Assembly (NCBI GenBank): GCA_017577575.1
Contig: PKRG01000001.1
Span: 310,001 to 374,000 of the forward strand
Source of the DNA: Acidimicrobiia bacterium
GTDB taxonomy: Bacteria; Actinomycetota; Acidimicrobiia; Spongiisociales; ZC4RG35
Reading direction: 5' to 3'
Length of the DNA stretch: 64,000 nucleotides
The position numbers and the translations under genes are program-made. Position 1 is the first letter of the stretch, and the number at the start of each line of letters is the position of its first letter. Of this stretch, positions 33,334-43,334 are shown piece after piece. The notes under the pieces were generated by a model, which did no database searches, had not been told where the DNA came from, and saw only the letters and a program-made list of their open reading frames with translations.

Positions 33334-33764
33334 CCGGCGGCGATCGAGGCGGCGAGGCGCTCGACGGAGCCGGCGAAGGAGCTCTTGACCGCCGAGGCCA
33401 CCACGCCGAACACCATCGACCCGACTATCCCGTTGGGTCTCATCGTCATGACCACGTCGAGCACGGTCCCCTGCCCGGAGGGAACGATCGCCACCTGGAT
33501 CCCGCCTTTCACCTCGTTGGTGTCGACGGACAGGGTCATCGCCCGGTGCGGCCGGGCTTCGGTGACGCGGGCCAGGCCGGAGTAGCGCACCCCTCCGACC
33601 GAGGCGGAGAAGCGGAACGACCGGAGGTCGCCGTCCTCGAAGGAGTGGTCGGAGGTCTCGTCGGCCCCGGCGACGCTCGCCCACACGTCCGGGTCCTGGA
33701 GGCGCTCCCAGACCACCTCGGGGCTGGCTGGCGTGGAGGCGCGGTGCTGGAACGACGTCGGCAT
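33327..33764 (-). CDS. SRPBCC-fold (polyketide cyclase/CoxG-like) protein
   Basis: A 145-residue protein with the START/Bet v1-like pattern: an N-terminal beta strand (TSFQHRASTPASPEVVWERL), a middle sheet and a long C-terminal helix with two small-residue-rich segments. Members bind hydrophobic ligands in a cavity; no catalytic motif is recognised. The ATG at 33764 lies 10 nt after TACAGT (complement of 33775-33780). It is divergent from the PIG-L gene. Confidence 0.78.
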   Translation of the reverse strand: MPTSFQHRASTPASPEVVWERLQDPDVWASVAGADETSDHSFEDGDLRSFRFSASVGGVRYSGLARVTEARPHRAMTLSVDTNEVKGGIQVAIVPSGQGTVLDVVMTMRPNGIVGSMVFGVVASAVKSSFAGSVERLAASIAAGQ

Positions 33765-33834
33765 CGGTGGCGAGACTGTACCCAGCCAAATCACGCCGGG
33801 GTAGGCGACGGACCCCGGTAACGTTGACCCGCTC

Positions 33835-34671
33835 ATGCCTGGTCTTCTTTCCTTCCACGCCCATCCCGACGACGAGGTGATCCAAGCGGGCGGCGTGCTC
33901 GCCGCCACCGCCGCCGCCGGGCGGCCGACGATGGTCGTGACCGCCACCGACGGCGCCGAGGGGGAAGTCCACAACTACGACGACCCGGAGGCGATCAAGC
34001 CCCGGCTCGCCGAGGTGCGGGCCGAGGAGATGGCGGCGGCCATGTCGATCCTCGGAGTCGAACAGCACGTGTTCCTCGGTTACCGCGACTCGGGGATGAT
34101 GGGGGCGGACTCCAACTTCCACCCCGACTGCTTCTGGCAGGCGGACTTCGACGACGCCGTCGGCCGGCTGGTGTCGATCATCCGCCGGTTCCGCCCCGAG
34201 GTGATGACGATCTACGACCCGTACGGCGGCTACGGGCACCCCGACCACATCCAGGTCCACCGCGTGGGGCTCGCCGCGTTCTGGGCCGCCGCCGACCTGG
34301 CCCGCTACCCGCTGCAGGAGGGGGAGGAGCCGTGGCTCGTCCCCAAGCTGTACTGGTCGGCCTGGCCCCGCAGCCGGCGCCGGCGTTTCGCCGAGATGCA
34401 GCTCGAAGCGGGCGAGATCACCGAAGAGCAGTTCGAGCAGGCCGCCAACTCGGGTGTCCCCGACGAGCTCCTGACGCTGGTGGACACCCGGGAGTGGATC
34501 GACACCAAGTTGAAGGCGCTGCGCGCCCACCGCAGCCAGATCCCCGAGGACTGGTTCATGCTGCGTGTCGACGAGGACATGCGCGACGAAGTCGTCGGCC
34601 TGGAGGCGTTCTACCGGGTGCACTCGTCGGTCGACGTCGTCGACGACGGCGACCTGTTCGCCGGCCTCTGA
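33835..34671 (+). CDS. PIG-L family deacetylase, mycothiol-conjugate amidase-like
   Basis: A 278-residue zinc hydrolase. The AHPDDE motif at residues 9-14 supplies metal ligands and the general base; the later GHPDH motif (YGGYGHPDHIQVH) gives the third ligand. Extended similarity to MshB and Mca (the FLGYRDSGM and PEVMTIYDPYGGYGHPDH segments) suggests a mycothiol-pathway role, either GlcNAc-Ins deacetylation or S-conjugate cleavage. The two cannot be separated by eye, although the FHPDCFWQAD insertion favours Mca. The ATG follows TAACGT (33819-33824) by 10 nt. Confidence 0.85.
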   Translation: MPGLLSFHAHPDDEVIQAGGVLAATAAAGRPTMVVTATDGAEGEVHNYDDPEAIKPRLAEVRAEEMAAAMSILGVEQHVFLGYRDSGMMGADSNFHPDCFWQADFDDAVGRLVSIIRRFRPEVMTIYDPYGGYGHPDHIQVHRVGLAAFWAAADLARYPLQEGEEPWLVPKLYWSAWPRSRRRRFAEMQLEAGEITEEQFEQAANSGVPDELLTLVDTREWIDTKLKALRAHRSQIPEDWFMLRVDEDMRDEVVGLEAFYRVHSSVDVVDDGDLFAGL

Positions 34672-34721
34672 TCCAAAACCGGCTGCGGCCCCGGCCGGTC
34701 TCTCCGTAACCTGGGGACCCC

Positions 34722-36316
<1,595 letters not shown>

Positions 36317-36320
<4 letters not shown>

Positions 36321-36823
36321 ACGACCTGCGCCAGCCACCTGTGCCACTCCGTGTCGAACGGGGGGTGGCGGGACTCCAGGTCCATCACCAGGCGGGCGGC
36401 GGTCCCCCGGGCGGTGTCGGCCATGAGAGGCGGGTACCCCAACGTCGCCCGGTGCTCGATGAACTCGTCTTCGTCGTCGACGTACACGGTGCCGTCGGCG
36501 AGCCGCACCACGTCGAGGTCGAGGTCGATCATCTCCACCCGGTCCGGCTGCGGCCAGACCGGGGCCGTGGTGATGTCGACATACACCTCGACGGGGTCCG
36601 GGGGCGTGTTGAACATCGCCGTCCACCACGCACCCGGGACGATCAGCTGCACAAACGTCCGCTCCGCAGCCCGGGGCGGCTCGGTGCCCTTCTGGATCGT
36701 CGAGCCGGCAGGCGCCCCCAGCCACACGCCGTGGCTGTCCTCGCCCAGCCAGGTCGTCTCGAGCCGCCAGTGCGGGGTGGTCGGGTACTTGAAGTACTGG
36801 ACGGTGACGGGCCGGCCGGACAC
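36317..36823 (-). CDS. DUF402 family protein
   Basis: The 168-residue protein has the DUF402 core: a basic strand (VTVQYFKYPTTPHW), the WTAMFNTPP segment and the acidic VEMIDLDLDVV/YVDDEDEF region that binds divalent metal in structurally known homologues. These are nucleoside tri/diphosphate phosphatase or FomD-like phosphoester hydrolases, so a nucleotide phosphatase is a fair guess. GTG start 6 nt after TATGCT (complement of 36830-36835). It converges on the ABC-F gene with a 4-nt overlap. Confidence 0.85.
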
Positions 36824-36877
36824 CGCCCGAGCATATCGGCGGTTCGGTGTGGCGGAGCACGTATCTACCCTCGGGGT

Positions 36878-37756
36878 GTGGAGCGCTCCCGTTACCTGGA
36901 CATCGACGGGCCCGTCTTCGTCGCCGATTTCGGCGGAGAAGGCGAGCCGATCGTGTGCGTCCACGGCCTCGGCGGCTCCCATGTCAACTGGGTGCCCGCC
37001 GCCGCCGGGCTGGCCGAGCTGGGTGCGGTGTCGGCCATCGATCTGCCCGGTTTCGGGCTCACGCCGCCCGCCGGCAGGTCGACGACCGTGGAAGCCAATC
37101 GACGGATCCTCGATCGCTATCTGAGGACGCTGGGCCGGCCCGTCACGCTGATCGGCAACTCGATGGGCGGGGCCATCGCCGTCCGCCAGGCTGCCCGGGC
37201 TCCCGAGACCGTCTCTCGGTTGGTCCTCGTGTCCCCGGCGGCGCCCTGGGACCTGGCGGTCCAGGCGCCCGACCCACTGGTCGGGACGATGTTCGCCCTC
37301 TACGTCGTTCCCGGCCTCGCCGACCTGGTCATGTGGTGGCGGCGCCGCGTCATGACCCCCGAGGAGGTCGCCCGATGGGTCCTGCGCCTGTGCGCCGCCC
37401 ATCCGGACCGGATCCCCCGAGACGTCTTCGAGATGCACGTGCGCCTCGCCGAACAGCGCCAGCACATCCCGGGCATCGACCAGGCGTTCGTCCGCGCCGC
37501 CCGCTCCACCGTGCTCACGACCCTGCGTCAGGGCGCCTACGACCGGGACGTGGCGGCGGTGGCCGCCCCCGTCCTCGTCGTCCACGGGGCCGAGGACCGG
37601 CTGGTCCCGGCCCTCGCCGCCCGTCGTCTCGGCGCCCTCCGGCCCGACTGGCGGGTGGAGATACTCGACGAAGTCGGCCACATCGCCATGCTCGAGGAGG
37701 TCGACACCTTCGTCGGCCTCGTCGAGGAGTTCGAAACGTCACAGAGAGCAGCATGA
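36878..37756 (+). CDS. Alpha/beta hydrolase
   Basis: The 292-residue protein has oxyanion region VHGLGGSHVNW, nucleophile elbow GNSMGG (Ser near residue 92), acid in VHGAEDRLVP and catalytic His in DEVGHIAMLE. It resembles esterases and C-C bond hydrolases; the substrate is not predictable. GTG at 36878 is chosen: TACCCT (36866-36871) precedes it by 6 nt, and upstream sequence in frame is a shadow of the ABC-F gene. It overlaps surE by 4 nt. Confidence 0.9.
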   Translation: MERSRYLDIDGPVFVADFGGEGEPIVCVHGLGGSHVNWVPAAAGLAELGAVSAIDLPGFGLTPPAGRSTTVEANRRILDRYLRTLGRPVTLIGNSMGGAIAVRQAARAPETVSRLVLVSPAAPWDLAVQAPDPLVGTMFALYVVPGLADLVMWWRRRVMTPEEVARWVLRLCAAHPDRIPRDVFEMHVRLAEQRQHIPGIDQAFVRAARSTVLTTLRQGAYDRDVAAVAAPVLVVHGAEDRLVPALAARRLGALRPDWRVEILDEVGHIAMLEEVDTFVGLVEEFETSQRAA

Positions 37757-38547
37757 ACATCCTCCTCACCAACGACGACGGCATCGATGCCCCGGCGCTG
37801 GTCCCGCTGGCCCGCGCCCTCGCCGAGCTGGGCCAGGTGTCGGTGGTGGTCCCCGACCGGGAGCGGTCGTGGGTGGGCAAAGCCATCACCCGCTTCGACC
37901 CGGTGAGCGTCGAAGAGACCTCCCGGGAGGGCATCGTGATGCACGCGGTGTCGGGCTACCCGGCGGATGCCGTCCAGCTCGGGATCCACGCTCTCGGCCT
38001 GCCCCACCCCGACCTGGTCGTGTCGGGAATCAACCTCGGCTACAACCACGGAACCGGGTTCCTGATGTCCTCCGGCACGGTCGGCGCCGCGGTTGAGGCG
38101 TGGATCTCCGGAGTGCCGTCGGTGGCCGTCTCCACGGGGACGATGGGCGAGGGGGAATGGCGCGATTGGCGCTGGCGGGTCACCACCCCGGAGGAGCGGC
38201 CGGCCTGGGAGCGCCTGGCCGAGGTGACGGTGATGCTGCTCCGGCTGATCGACGAGGCCGGGCTCCACGACCACGCCGACGTGGTGTCGATCAACATGCC
38301 GTACGAATCGACCTTCGAGACCGAGCGGCGGATCACCACCATCGCCCGCTCGGGCTACGACCGGCTGTTCACCCGCCAGGAAGACGGCACCTACCGGCAC
38401 ATGTACGGCGGCAAGATCAACCACTTCGACGCGGTGGACGGCACCGACATCGACGCCGCTCACGACGGCGCCATCTCGATCACGCCCCTCCGCATGCCCG
38501 CCGCCGCCGTCGTCCCCGACGAGGTGCGTCAGGCCGTCGAGAGCTGA
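37753..38547 (+). CDS. surE: 5'/3'-nucleotidase SurE
   Basis: A 264-residue metal-dependent nucleotidase. Visible SurE motifs are NILLTNDDGIDAPAL (residues 2-16, with the metal-binding Asp pair), VVPDRERSWVGKAIT, VSGINLGYNHG and the YSGTVGAA-like MSSGTVGAAVEA. The ATG overlaps the hydrolase stop, so the two are co-translated. The last 19 nt overlap the convergent helicase gene. Confidence 0.95.
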   Translation: MNILLTNDDGIDAPALVPLARALAELGQVSVVVPDRERSWVGKAITRFDPVSVEETSREGIVMHAVSGYPADAVQLGIHALGLPHPDLVVSGINLGYNHGTGFLMSSGTVGAAVEAWISGVPSVAVSTGTMGEGEWRDWRWRVTTPEERPAWERLAEVTVMLLRLIDEAGLHDHADVVSINMPYESTFETERRITTIARSGYDRLFTRQEDGTYRHMYGGKINHFDAVDGTDIDAAHDGAISITPLRMPAAAVVPDEVRQAVES

Positions 38548-40865
38548 GCGTCGGCCGACAGGAGCTCGGCCAGGAGCGGCGACGGCCGGTTCGCCCTCGC
38601 CAGGACCGTCACCGACCGGGAGCAGCGGGTGATCGCCACGTGGAAGATCCTCCGCTCCTCCTCCAGGTCGTCGGCCAACCGGTGCGGCATCATCCCCACG
38701 GAGGCGTCCCACACCACGACGTGGGGCCATTCCGCCCCCTTCGCCCGGTGGACCGTCGTCAGTGTCACGGCGGGGCCGGCGGGCGGCCTGACGTCCAGGG
38801 TCGACCGGAGCCACGGCTCGAAGGCGTCCACCTCCGGGTGGGTGTGGGCGAGCACGATGAGGGCGTCGAGGTCGTCGGTGTGCCCGCCGGTGGGTCGGGC
38901 ACGGGAGCCGTCGAGGCGTTCCAGTGCCTCGCCCAGGCCGAGCTTGTCCCTGACGTAGAGCAGTTGGGTGGCGACGGGCTCGGTCTCGGCGAGGCGGGCG
39001 AGGTTGGCGAGGTCGTCGACGAGGGAGTCGAGCTTGGCGCGGGACCGGTCGTCGGTGGACCCGGCGGCGAAGGAGGCGAGCCGGGAGAACGTCCACATCC
39101 CTCGACCCAGTGCGGCGCGCACTCCCGGTGAGAGCCCGCGGGCGGGTCTGCGGGTCGCCTCGTCGAGATCGGCTCCTGTCAGAGGCTCCTGGCGCGCCAC
39201 CGCCCCGGCGAGCCGCAGCCACGCCAGGGCGCTGCGCACCCCGGAGCGGTCGAGGAGCGACGCGTCGAGGGCGGTCTCGGCGGGGATGCCGGCCTCCGAG
39301 AAGGTGATCTGGGGCACGAGGAGCCCCACGTTGACCCGGGCGAGGATGGCGACCGAATCGGGGCCGTCGGAGTCGATGAGCTCCCGGGTGACCGCCACCA
39401 ACTGGCGTCCCATGTCGCTCTCGGGGGCCCTGATCACCTCGAGGCCCGAGGTGGACTTGGAGGCGGCGGTGACGGACTTGGGGATCCGCTTGCGGTTGTG
39501 TGACAGGAGGTTGGCGGCCGCATCCACCACCGGCGCCGGGCACCGGTAGTTCACCCGCAACTGGTGGTGGGCGGCGCCGGGGAAGTAGTCGGCGTAGTCG
39601 ATCAGGTAGGCGGGGGTGGCTCCGGCGTACCCGTAGATCACCTGGTCGTCGTCGCCGACCCCGAACACGTCGTATCCGGGGGCGGCGAGGAGGCGGGCGA
39701 AGAGCAGGTGGGCGGGGGTGAGGTCCTGGAACTCGTCGACGAGGAGGTGCCGGCAGCGCGCCTGCGCCCAGGACCGCACGTCGGGGCGGCGTAGCAGTGC
39801 CTCGATGGCGCCGTAGATCTGCTCGTCGTGGTCGATGGCGCGCTGGGCCCGCAGCGCCCGCCGGTATTCGTCGAAGACGGCGGCGAAGCCGGGGACGTCG
39901 TCGCGGCCCGCCTCGACCTCCTCGGGAGGCCGGAGCGCCACCCTGACTTCAGCCAGTGCCTCCAACCAGGGGGCGTGGACGTCCTCGTTGGCGCGGGGTC
40001 GCAGGTTCGCCAGCCGGTCCAATAGCCGGCGCACCTCCCGCTCCTCGAGGAGGCGCGGCCGCCGCCCCATCGCCCGGCCGAGGATCTCGTAGCCGAAGGC
40101 GTGGAGCGTGCGCACGTGAGCGGAGGGGACGTCGGCGAGCCGGGAGCTCATCTCCTCGGCCGCCCTCCGGTTGTAGGCGAGGGCGGTCACCACGTCCCCG
40201 TTCCAGCGCCGGTCGGCCAACAGATGGCGGAGCCGCTCGGTCAGGACCCGGGTCTTTCCCGAGCCGGCGGGGGCGATGATTCGGGCCGAGCCGGCTGGGT
40301 GGGCCACCGCCTCGAGCTGGTCGGAGGCGAGGTCGGCGGACGGAGCGGCGTGACGGTCCGGCTCCAGCCGCCCCGACCACACCGACTCCACGTGGACGAC
40401 GGTGACGTCCACCGGGCCGCGTGGTCCCCCGTCGACCCACACCGGGACCCCGTCCACCGTGACGTCGCCTTCCTCGCCGGCGGGTGCCGCCCCGAGGCGG
40501 ATGGCGCGGTCGGTGTGGTGCCAGCGGATCTGCCCGCCGCGGCCGTCGTAGCGGTTGACCCAGGTGAGGTAGTGGAGCCGCTCCCGACGGAACTCGAAGC
40601 CGGGGCCGATCAGGTAGGGCGGCTCCTCGCTGGTCTCGGGCCGCTTGAGGTCGGCGAACGGGACGTCGAGCACCACCACGGAGGGCCGGCGCTCCCGCCA
40701 CCACACGTCGAGCCGCGACAGGGCATCGGCGGGATCGGCCAGGGTGGAGTCGTCGATGACCAGCCGGGGCCACGACGCCGCCGGCGGGGGAACCGGATCG
40801 TCGGGGCCGACGACGAGGCCGCGCCCCAACGATGGAGGGCCCGGGAACGGCGCTGAGGAGTCCAC
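38529..40865 (-). CDS. UvrD/Rep-family (SF1A) helicase with unusual N-terminal extension
   Basis: The 778-residue protein has two parts. Residues 1-185 match nothing familiar; they include a VVVLDVPFADLKRP stretch and a GGQIRWHHTDRAIRLG region. From about residue 185 a complete SF1A helicase follows: Q-motif, Walker A APAGSGKTRVL (about 197-207), VDEFQDLTP, GDDDQVIYGYAGA, VNYRCP, and a C-terminal VHRAKGAEWPHV plus FHVAITR. It probably unwinds DNA in repair. GTG start, 8 nt after TATGCT (complement of 40874-40879). Confidence 0.88.
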   Translation of the reverse strand: MDSSAPFPGPPSLGRGLVVGPDDPVPPPAASWPRLVIDDSTLADPADALSRLDVWWRERRPSVVVLDVPFADLKRPETSEEPPYLIGPGFEFRRERLHYLTWVNRYDGRGGQIRWHHTDRAIRLGAAPAGEEGDVTVDGVPVWVDGGPRGPVDVTVVHVESVWSGRLEPDRHAAPSADLASDQLEAVAHPAGSARIIAPAGSGKTRVLTERLRHLLADRRWNGDVVTALAYNRRAAEEMSSRLADVPSAHVRTLHAFGYEILGRAMGRRPRLLEEREVRRLLDRLANLRPRANEDVHAPWLEALAEVRVALRPPEEVEAGRDDVPGFAAVFDEYRRALRAQRAIDHDEQIYGAIEALLRRPDVRSWAQARCRHLLVDEFQDLTPAHLLFARLLAAPGYDVFGVGDDDQVIYGYAGATPAYLIDYADYFPGAAHHQLRVNYRCPAPVVDAAANLLSHNRKRIPKSVTAASKSTSGLEVIRAPESDMGRQLVAVTRELIDSDGPDSVAILARVNVGLLVPQITFSEAGIPAETALDASLLDRSGVRSALAWLRLAGAVARQEPLTGADLDEATRRPARGLSPGVRAALGRGMWTFSRLASFAAGSTDDRSRAKLDSLVDDLANLARLAETEPVATQLLYVRDKLGLGEALERLDGSRARPTGGHTDDLDALIVLAHTHPEVDAFEPWLRSTLDVRPPAGPAVTLTTVHRAKGAEWPHVVVWDASVGMMPHRLADDLEEERRIFHVAITRCSRSVTVLARANRPSPLLAELLSADAQLSTA

Positions 40866-40949
40866 GGCTCCCGAGCATACGGGCGCGCTCCGACATCCCG
40901 GGAACCACCGGCGCTCGGGAGACGTCTGAACATCCACATGGAGGTGCCG

Positions 40950-41213
40950 ATGGACCGGATCGATCTCGCCCGCATACCGCCCCACGTCCGGCGCAGCGCC
41001 GCCCATCGGCCCGACGTCAGCCCACACGTCCTCGAGTTGCTGGCCGCCGATCCCGATCCCGACGTACGCCTCGCCGTGGCCTCCAACCCGATGACGCCCC
41101 CCGAGGTGCTCCAGCGGCTCGCCGCCGACTCCGTCAACCGGGTCGCCGCCCGGGCGGGAATCGGGCTCGCCGTGAGCCACATCCTCTTTACAAACGAACG
41201 TTCGTTGGTATAG
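40950..41213 (+). CDS. Small leucine-rich-variant (LRV)-like repeat protein
   Basis: An 87-residue protein with two to three degenerate LRV-type units, seen as LELLAADPDPDVRLAVASNP and VLQRLAADSVNRVAARAG (consensus LAxDPxxxVRxAVAxNPxxPxxxL). Function unknown. The ATG at 40950 is preferred because GGAGG ends 5 nt before it; an ATG at 40938 is open too. Its last codons run through the paa -35, operator and -10, so it may be an old, partly eroded gene or translation may influence the paa promoter. Confidence 0.65.
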   Translation: MDRIDLARIPPHVRRSAAHRPDVSPHVLELLAADPDPDVRLAVASNPMTPPEVLQRLAADSVNRVAARAGIGLAVSHILFTNERSLV

Positions 41214-41214
41214 A
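41187..41214 (+). promoter_or_regulatory. paa operon promoter
   Basis: TTTACA (41187-41192) and TATAGA (41209-41214) with a 16-nt spacer. The predicted transcript start (about 41220) is only a few bases before the paaA ATG. Confidence 0.75.
41191..41208. promoter_or_regulatory. Palindromic operator in the paa promoter (probable PaaR box)
   Basis: The perfect palindrome AACGAACGTTCGTT (41193-41206) fills the -35/-10 spacer. Two overlapping registers (41191-41204 and 41195-41208) fit CNAACGNNCGTTNG, the box recalled for the TetR-family PaaR of Thermus. A bound repressor would exclude RNA polymerase. The likely ligand gene is the TetR regulator at the operon end. Confidence 0.8.
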
Positions 41215-41222
41215 GTGGCGGC

Positions 41223-42170
41223 ATGACCGCCGCACCCACCCGGGACGAGACACGCTTCCAGGAGCTCATCGACCGCGACGAGAAGATCGAGCCGACCGAC
41301 TGGATGCCGGACGGCTACCGCAAGACCCTGATCCGCCAGATCGCCCAGCACGCCCACTCCGAGGTGATCGGCATGCAGCCGGAAGGCAACTGGATCACCC
41401 GGGCTCCCACCCTTCGCCGCAAGGCGATCCTCATGGCCAAGGTGCAGGACGAAGCCGGCCACGGCCTCTACCTGTACTCGGCGGCCGAGACGCTGGGCGT
41501 CTCCCGTCACGAGCTGGTCGACCTGCTCCACCAGGGAAAGCACAAGTACTCGTCGATCTTCAACTACCCGACGCTCACCTGGGCCGACGTCGGCGCCATC
41601 GGCTGGCTCGTCGACGGCGCCGCCATCACCAACCAGGTGATGCTCACCCGTTGCTCCTACGGCCCATACGCCCGGGCCATGGTGCGGATCTGCAAAGAGG
41701 AGTCCTTCCATCAGCGCCAGGGCTACGAGATCCTGCTCGCCCTGTGCCGGGGCACCGAGGAGCAGAAGGCGATGGCCCAGGACGCCGTCAACCGCTGGTG
41801 GTGGCCCGCTTTGATGATGTTCGGCCCGCCCGATACCGACTCCACCCACACCGAGCAGTCGATGGCGTGGAAGATCAAGCGGGTCTCCAACGACGACCTC
41901 CGCCAGCAGTTCGTCGACATGACCGTCCCGCAAGCCGAGTACCTCGGCCTCACCCTCCCGGATCCGGACCTCAGGTGGAACGAGGAGCGTGGCCACTACG
42001 ACTTCGGCCAGATCGACTGGGACGAGTTCTGGGACGTCGTCAAAGGCAACGGCCCCATGAACCGGGAGCGCCTCGAGCACAAGGTGAGGGCGTGGGAGGA
42101 GAACGCCTGGGTGCGAGAGGCGGCCCTCGCCTACGAGGCGAAGCAGCGCCAGAGGAAGGTGGCGGTATGA
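41223..42170 (+). CDS. paaA: 1,2-phenylacetyl-CoA epoxidase, catalytic subunit PaaA
   Basis: The di-iron oxygenase subunit that epoxidises the ring of phenylacetyl-CoA. At 315 residues it is full length. Carboxylate/His metal ligands sit in MAKVQDEAGHGLYLY and ICKEESFHQRQGYE (ExxH-type motifs), and the PYARAM and WWWPALMMFGPPD blocks are typical. First gene of paaABCDE; the mRNA leader is predicted to be only 2-3 nt. Confidence 0.97.
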   Translation: MTAAPTRDETRFQELIDRDEKIEPTDWMPDGYRKTLIRQIAQHAHSEVIGMQPEGNWITRAPTLRRKAILMAKVQDEAGHGLYLYSAAETLGVSRHELVDLLHQGKHKYSSIFNYPTLTWADVGAIGWLVDGAAITNQVMLTRCSYGPYARAMVRICKEESFHQRQGYEILLALCRGTEEQKAMAQDAVNRWWWPALMMFGPPDTDSTHTEQSMAWKIKRVSNDDLRQQFVDMTVPQAEYLGLTLPDPDLRWNEERGHYDFGQIDWDEFWDVVKGNGPMNRERLEHKVRAWEENAWVREAALAYEAKQRQRKVAV

Positions 42171-42502
42171 CCTACGAGGTGCCCCGCATCGAAGGCGAGG
42201 AGTTCGCCACCTCTTCCGACACCGAAGACGGGTTCCCGCTGTGGGAGGTGTTCGTGCGCCAGCGGCGAGGGCTCTCCCACGTCCACTGCGGATCCCTCCA
42301 CGCCCCCGACGCCGAGACCGCGCTCCAGGCGGCCCGGGACGTCTACACCCGTCGCCAGGAGGGTGTGAGCATCTGGGTGGTGCCGTCGGCGGCAATCAGC
42401 TCCTTCGAGCCGGAGGAGGCGATGGACTACTACGAAGCCTCCGCCAAGGAGTACCGCCACGCCACCCACTACGAGATCCCCGAGGAAGTGGGGCAGATGT
42501 GA
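42167..42502 (+). CDS. paaB: 1,2-phenylacetyl-CoA epoxidase subunit PaaB
   Basis: A 111-residue PaaB: FPLWEVFVRQRRGLSHVHCGSLHAPDAE-type family core (here seen as WEVFVRQRRGLSHVH), then ALQAARDVYTRRQEGVSIWVV. PaaB bridges PaaA and PaaC and is essential for activity. The ATG overlaps the paaA stop by 4 nt. Confidence 0.95.
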   Translation: MTYEVPRIEGEEFATSSDTEDGFPLWEVFVRQRRGLSHVHCGSLHAPDAETALQAARDVYTRRQEGVSIWVVPSAAISSFEPEEAMDYYEASAKEYRHATHYEIPEEVGQM

Positions 42503-42539
42503 GCCGGGGTGGTGCGAGCCTGACGCGCCGGAGGGCAGC

Positions 42540-43334
42540 GTGGTGATCGTCTCCGGGCCTCCGCAGGGAACACCCCCGCTGGCGCTCGAGCCGCACTTCG
42601 CCTATCTGCTCCGGCTGGGCGACGACAACCTGGTCCTCGCCCAGCGGCTGGGCGAGTGGATCAGCCGGGCGCCGGACCTCGAAGAGGACATCGCCTTGGC
42701 CAACATCGCCCTCGATCACCTGGGGGTGGCCCGCAACCTCCTGACCCATGCCGGCGAGGTGGAGGGCCGAGGGCGCGACGAGGACGCGCTGGCGATGCGG
42801 CGCACCGAGCGGGAGTTCCTCAACCTGATCCTCTGTGAGCAGCCCAACGGCGACTTCGCCCACACCATGGCCCGCCAACTCTTCATCGACGCCTGGCAGG
42901 TCCCGTTGTGGCAGGCCCTGTCGTCGTCCAACGATCCCACCCTGGCGGGGATCGCCCAGAAGGCCCTAAAGGAAGCCAAGTACCACCTGCGCCACTCCTC
43001 CACGTGGGTCGTGCGTCTCGGCGACGGCACCGAGGAGTCCCACCGGCGCATGCAGGCCGCCGTGGATCGACTGTGGCGCTACACGGGAGAGATGTTCATG
43101 GGCGACGACGTCGAAGAGGCGATGGTGGAAGCCGGCATCGGGGTGGACCCGGCGTCGCTTCGGCCCGCCTGGGACGACACGATCGAAGCCGTGTTCGCCG
43201 AGGCGGGGCTCGAGCGGCCCGACGACGACTACGTGCGCACCGGCGGCAGGGTCGGGTTCCACGGCGAGCACCTCGGCCACCTGCTCGCCGAGATGCAGTG
43301 GATGGAGCGTACCTATCCGGGGCTGCGATGGTGA
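42540..43334 (+). CDS. paaC: 1,2-phenylacetyl-CoA epoxidase structural subunit PaaC
   Basis: A 264-residue ferritin-like subunit that pairs with PaaA but lacks a functional di-iron site. Visible blocks are FAYLLRLGDDNLVLAQRL, DIALANIALDHLG, CEQPNGDFAHTMARQ and KYHLRHS. Two GTG codons in a row (42540, 42543) are possible starts. The 37-nt gap after paaB is the largest inside the operon. Confidence 0.95.
   Translation: MVIVSGPPQGTPPLALEPHFAYLLRLGDDNLVLAQRLGEWISRAPDLEEDIALANIALDHLGVARNLLTHAGEVEGRGRDEDALAMRRTEREFLNLILCEQPNGDFAHTMARQLFIDAWQVPLWQALSSSNDPTLAGIAQKALKEAKYHLRHSSTWVVRLGDGTEESHRRMQAAVDRLWRYTGEMFMGDDVEEAMVEAGIGVDPASLRPAWDDTIEAVFAEAGLERPDDDYVRTGGRVGFHGEHLGHLLAEMQWMERTYPGLRW

Noticed and set aside
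40866..42395. Upstream extension of the helicase frame over LRV and paaA
   Set aside because: It is antisense to paaA and to the LRV gene. A good GTG with a TATGCT element starts the helicase at 40865.
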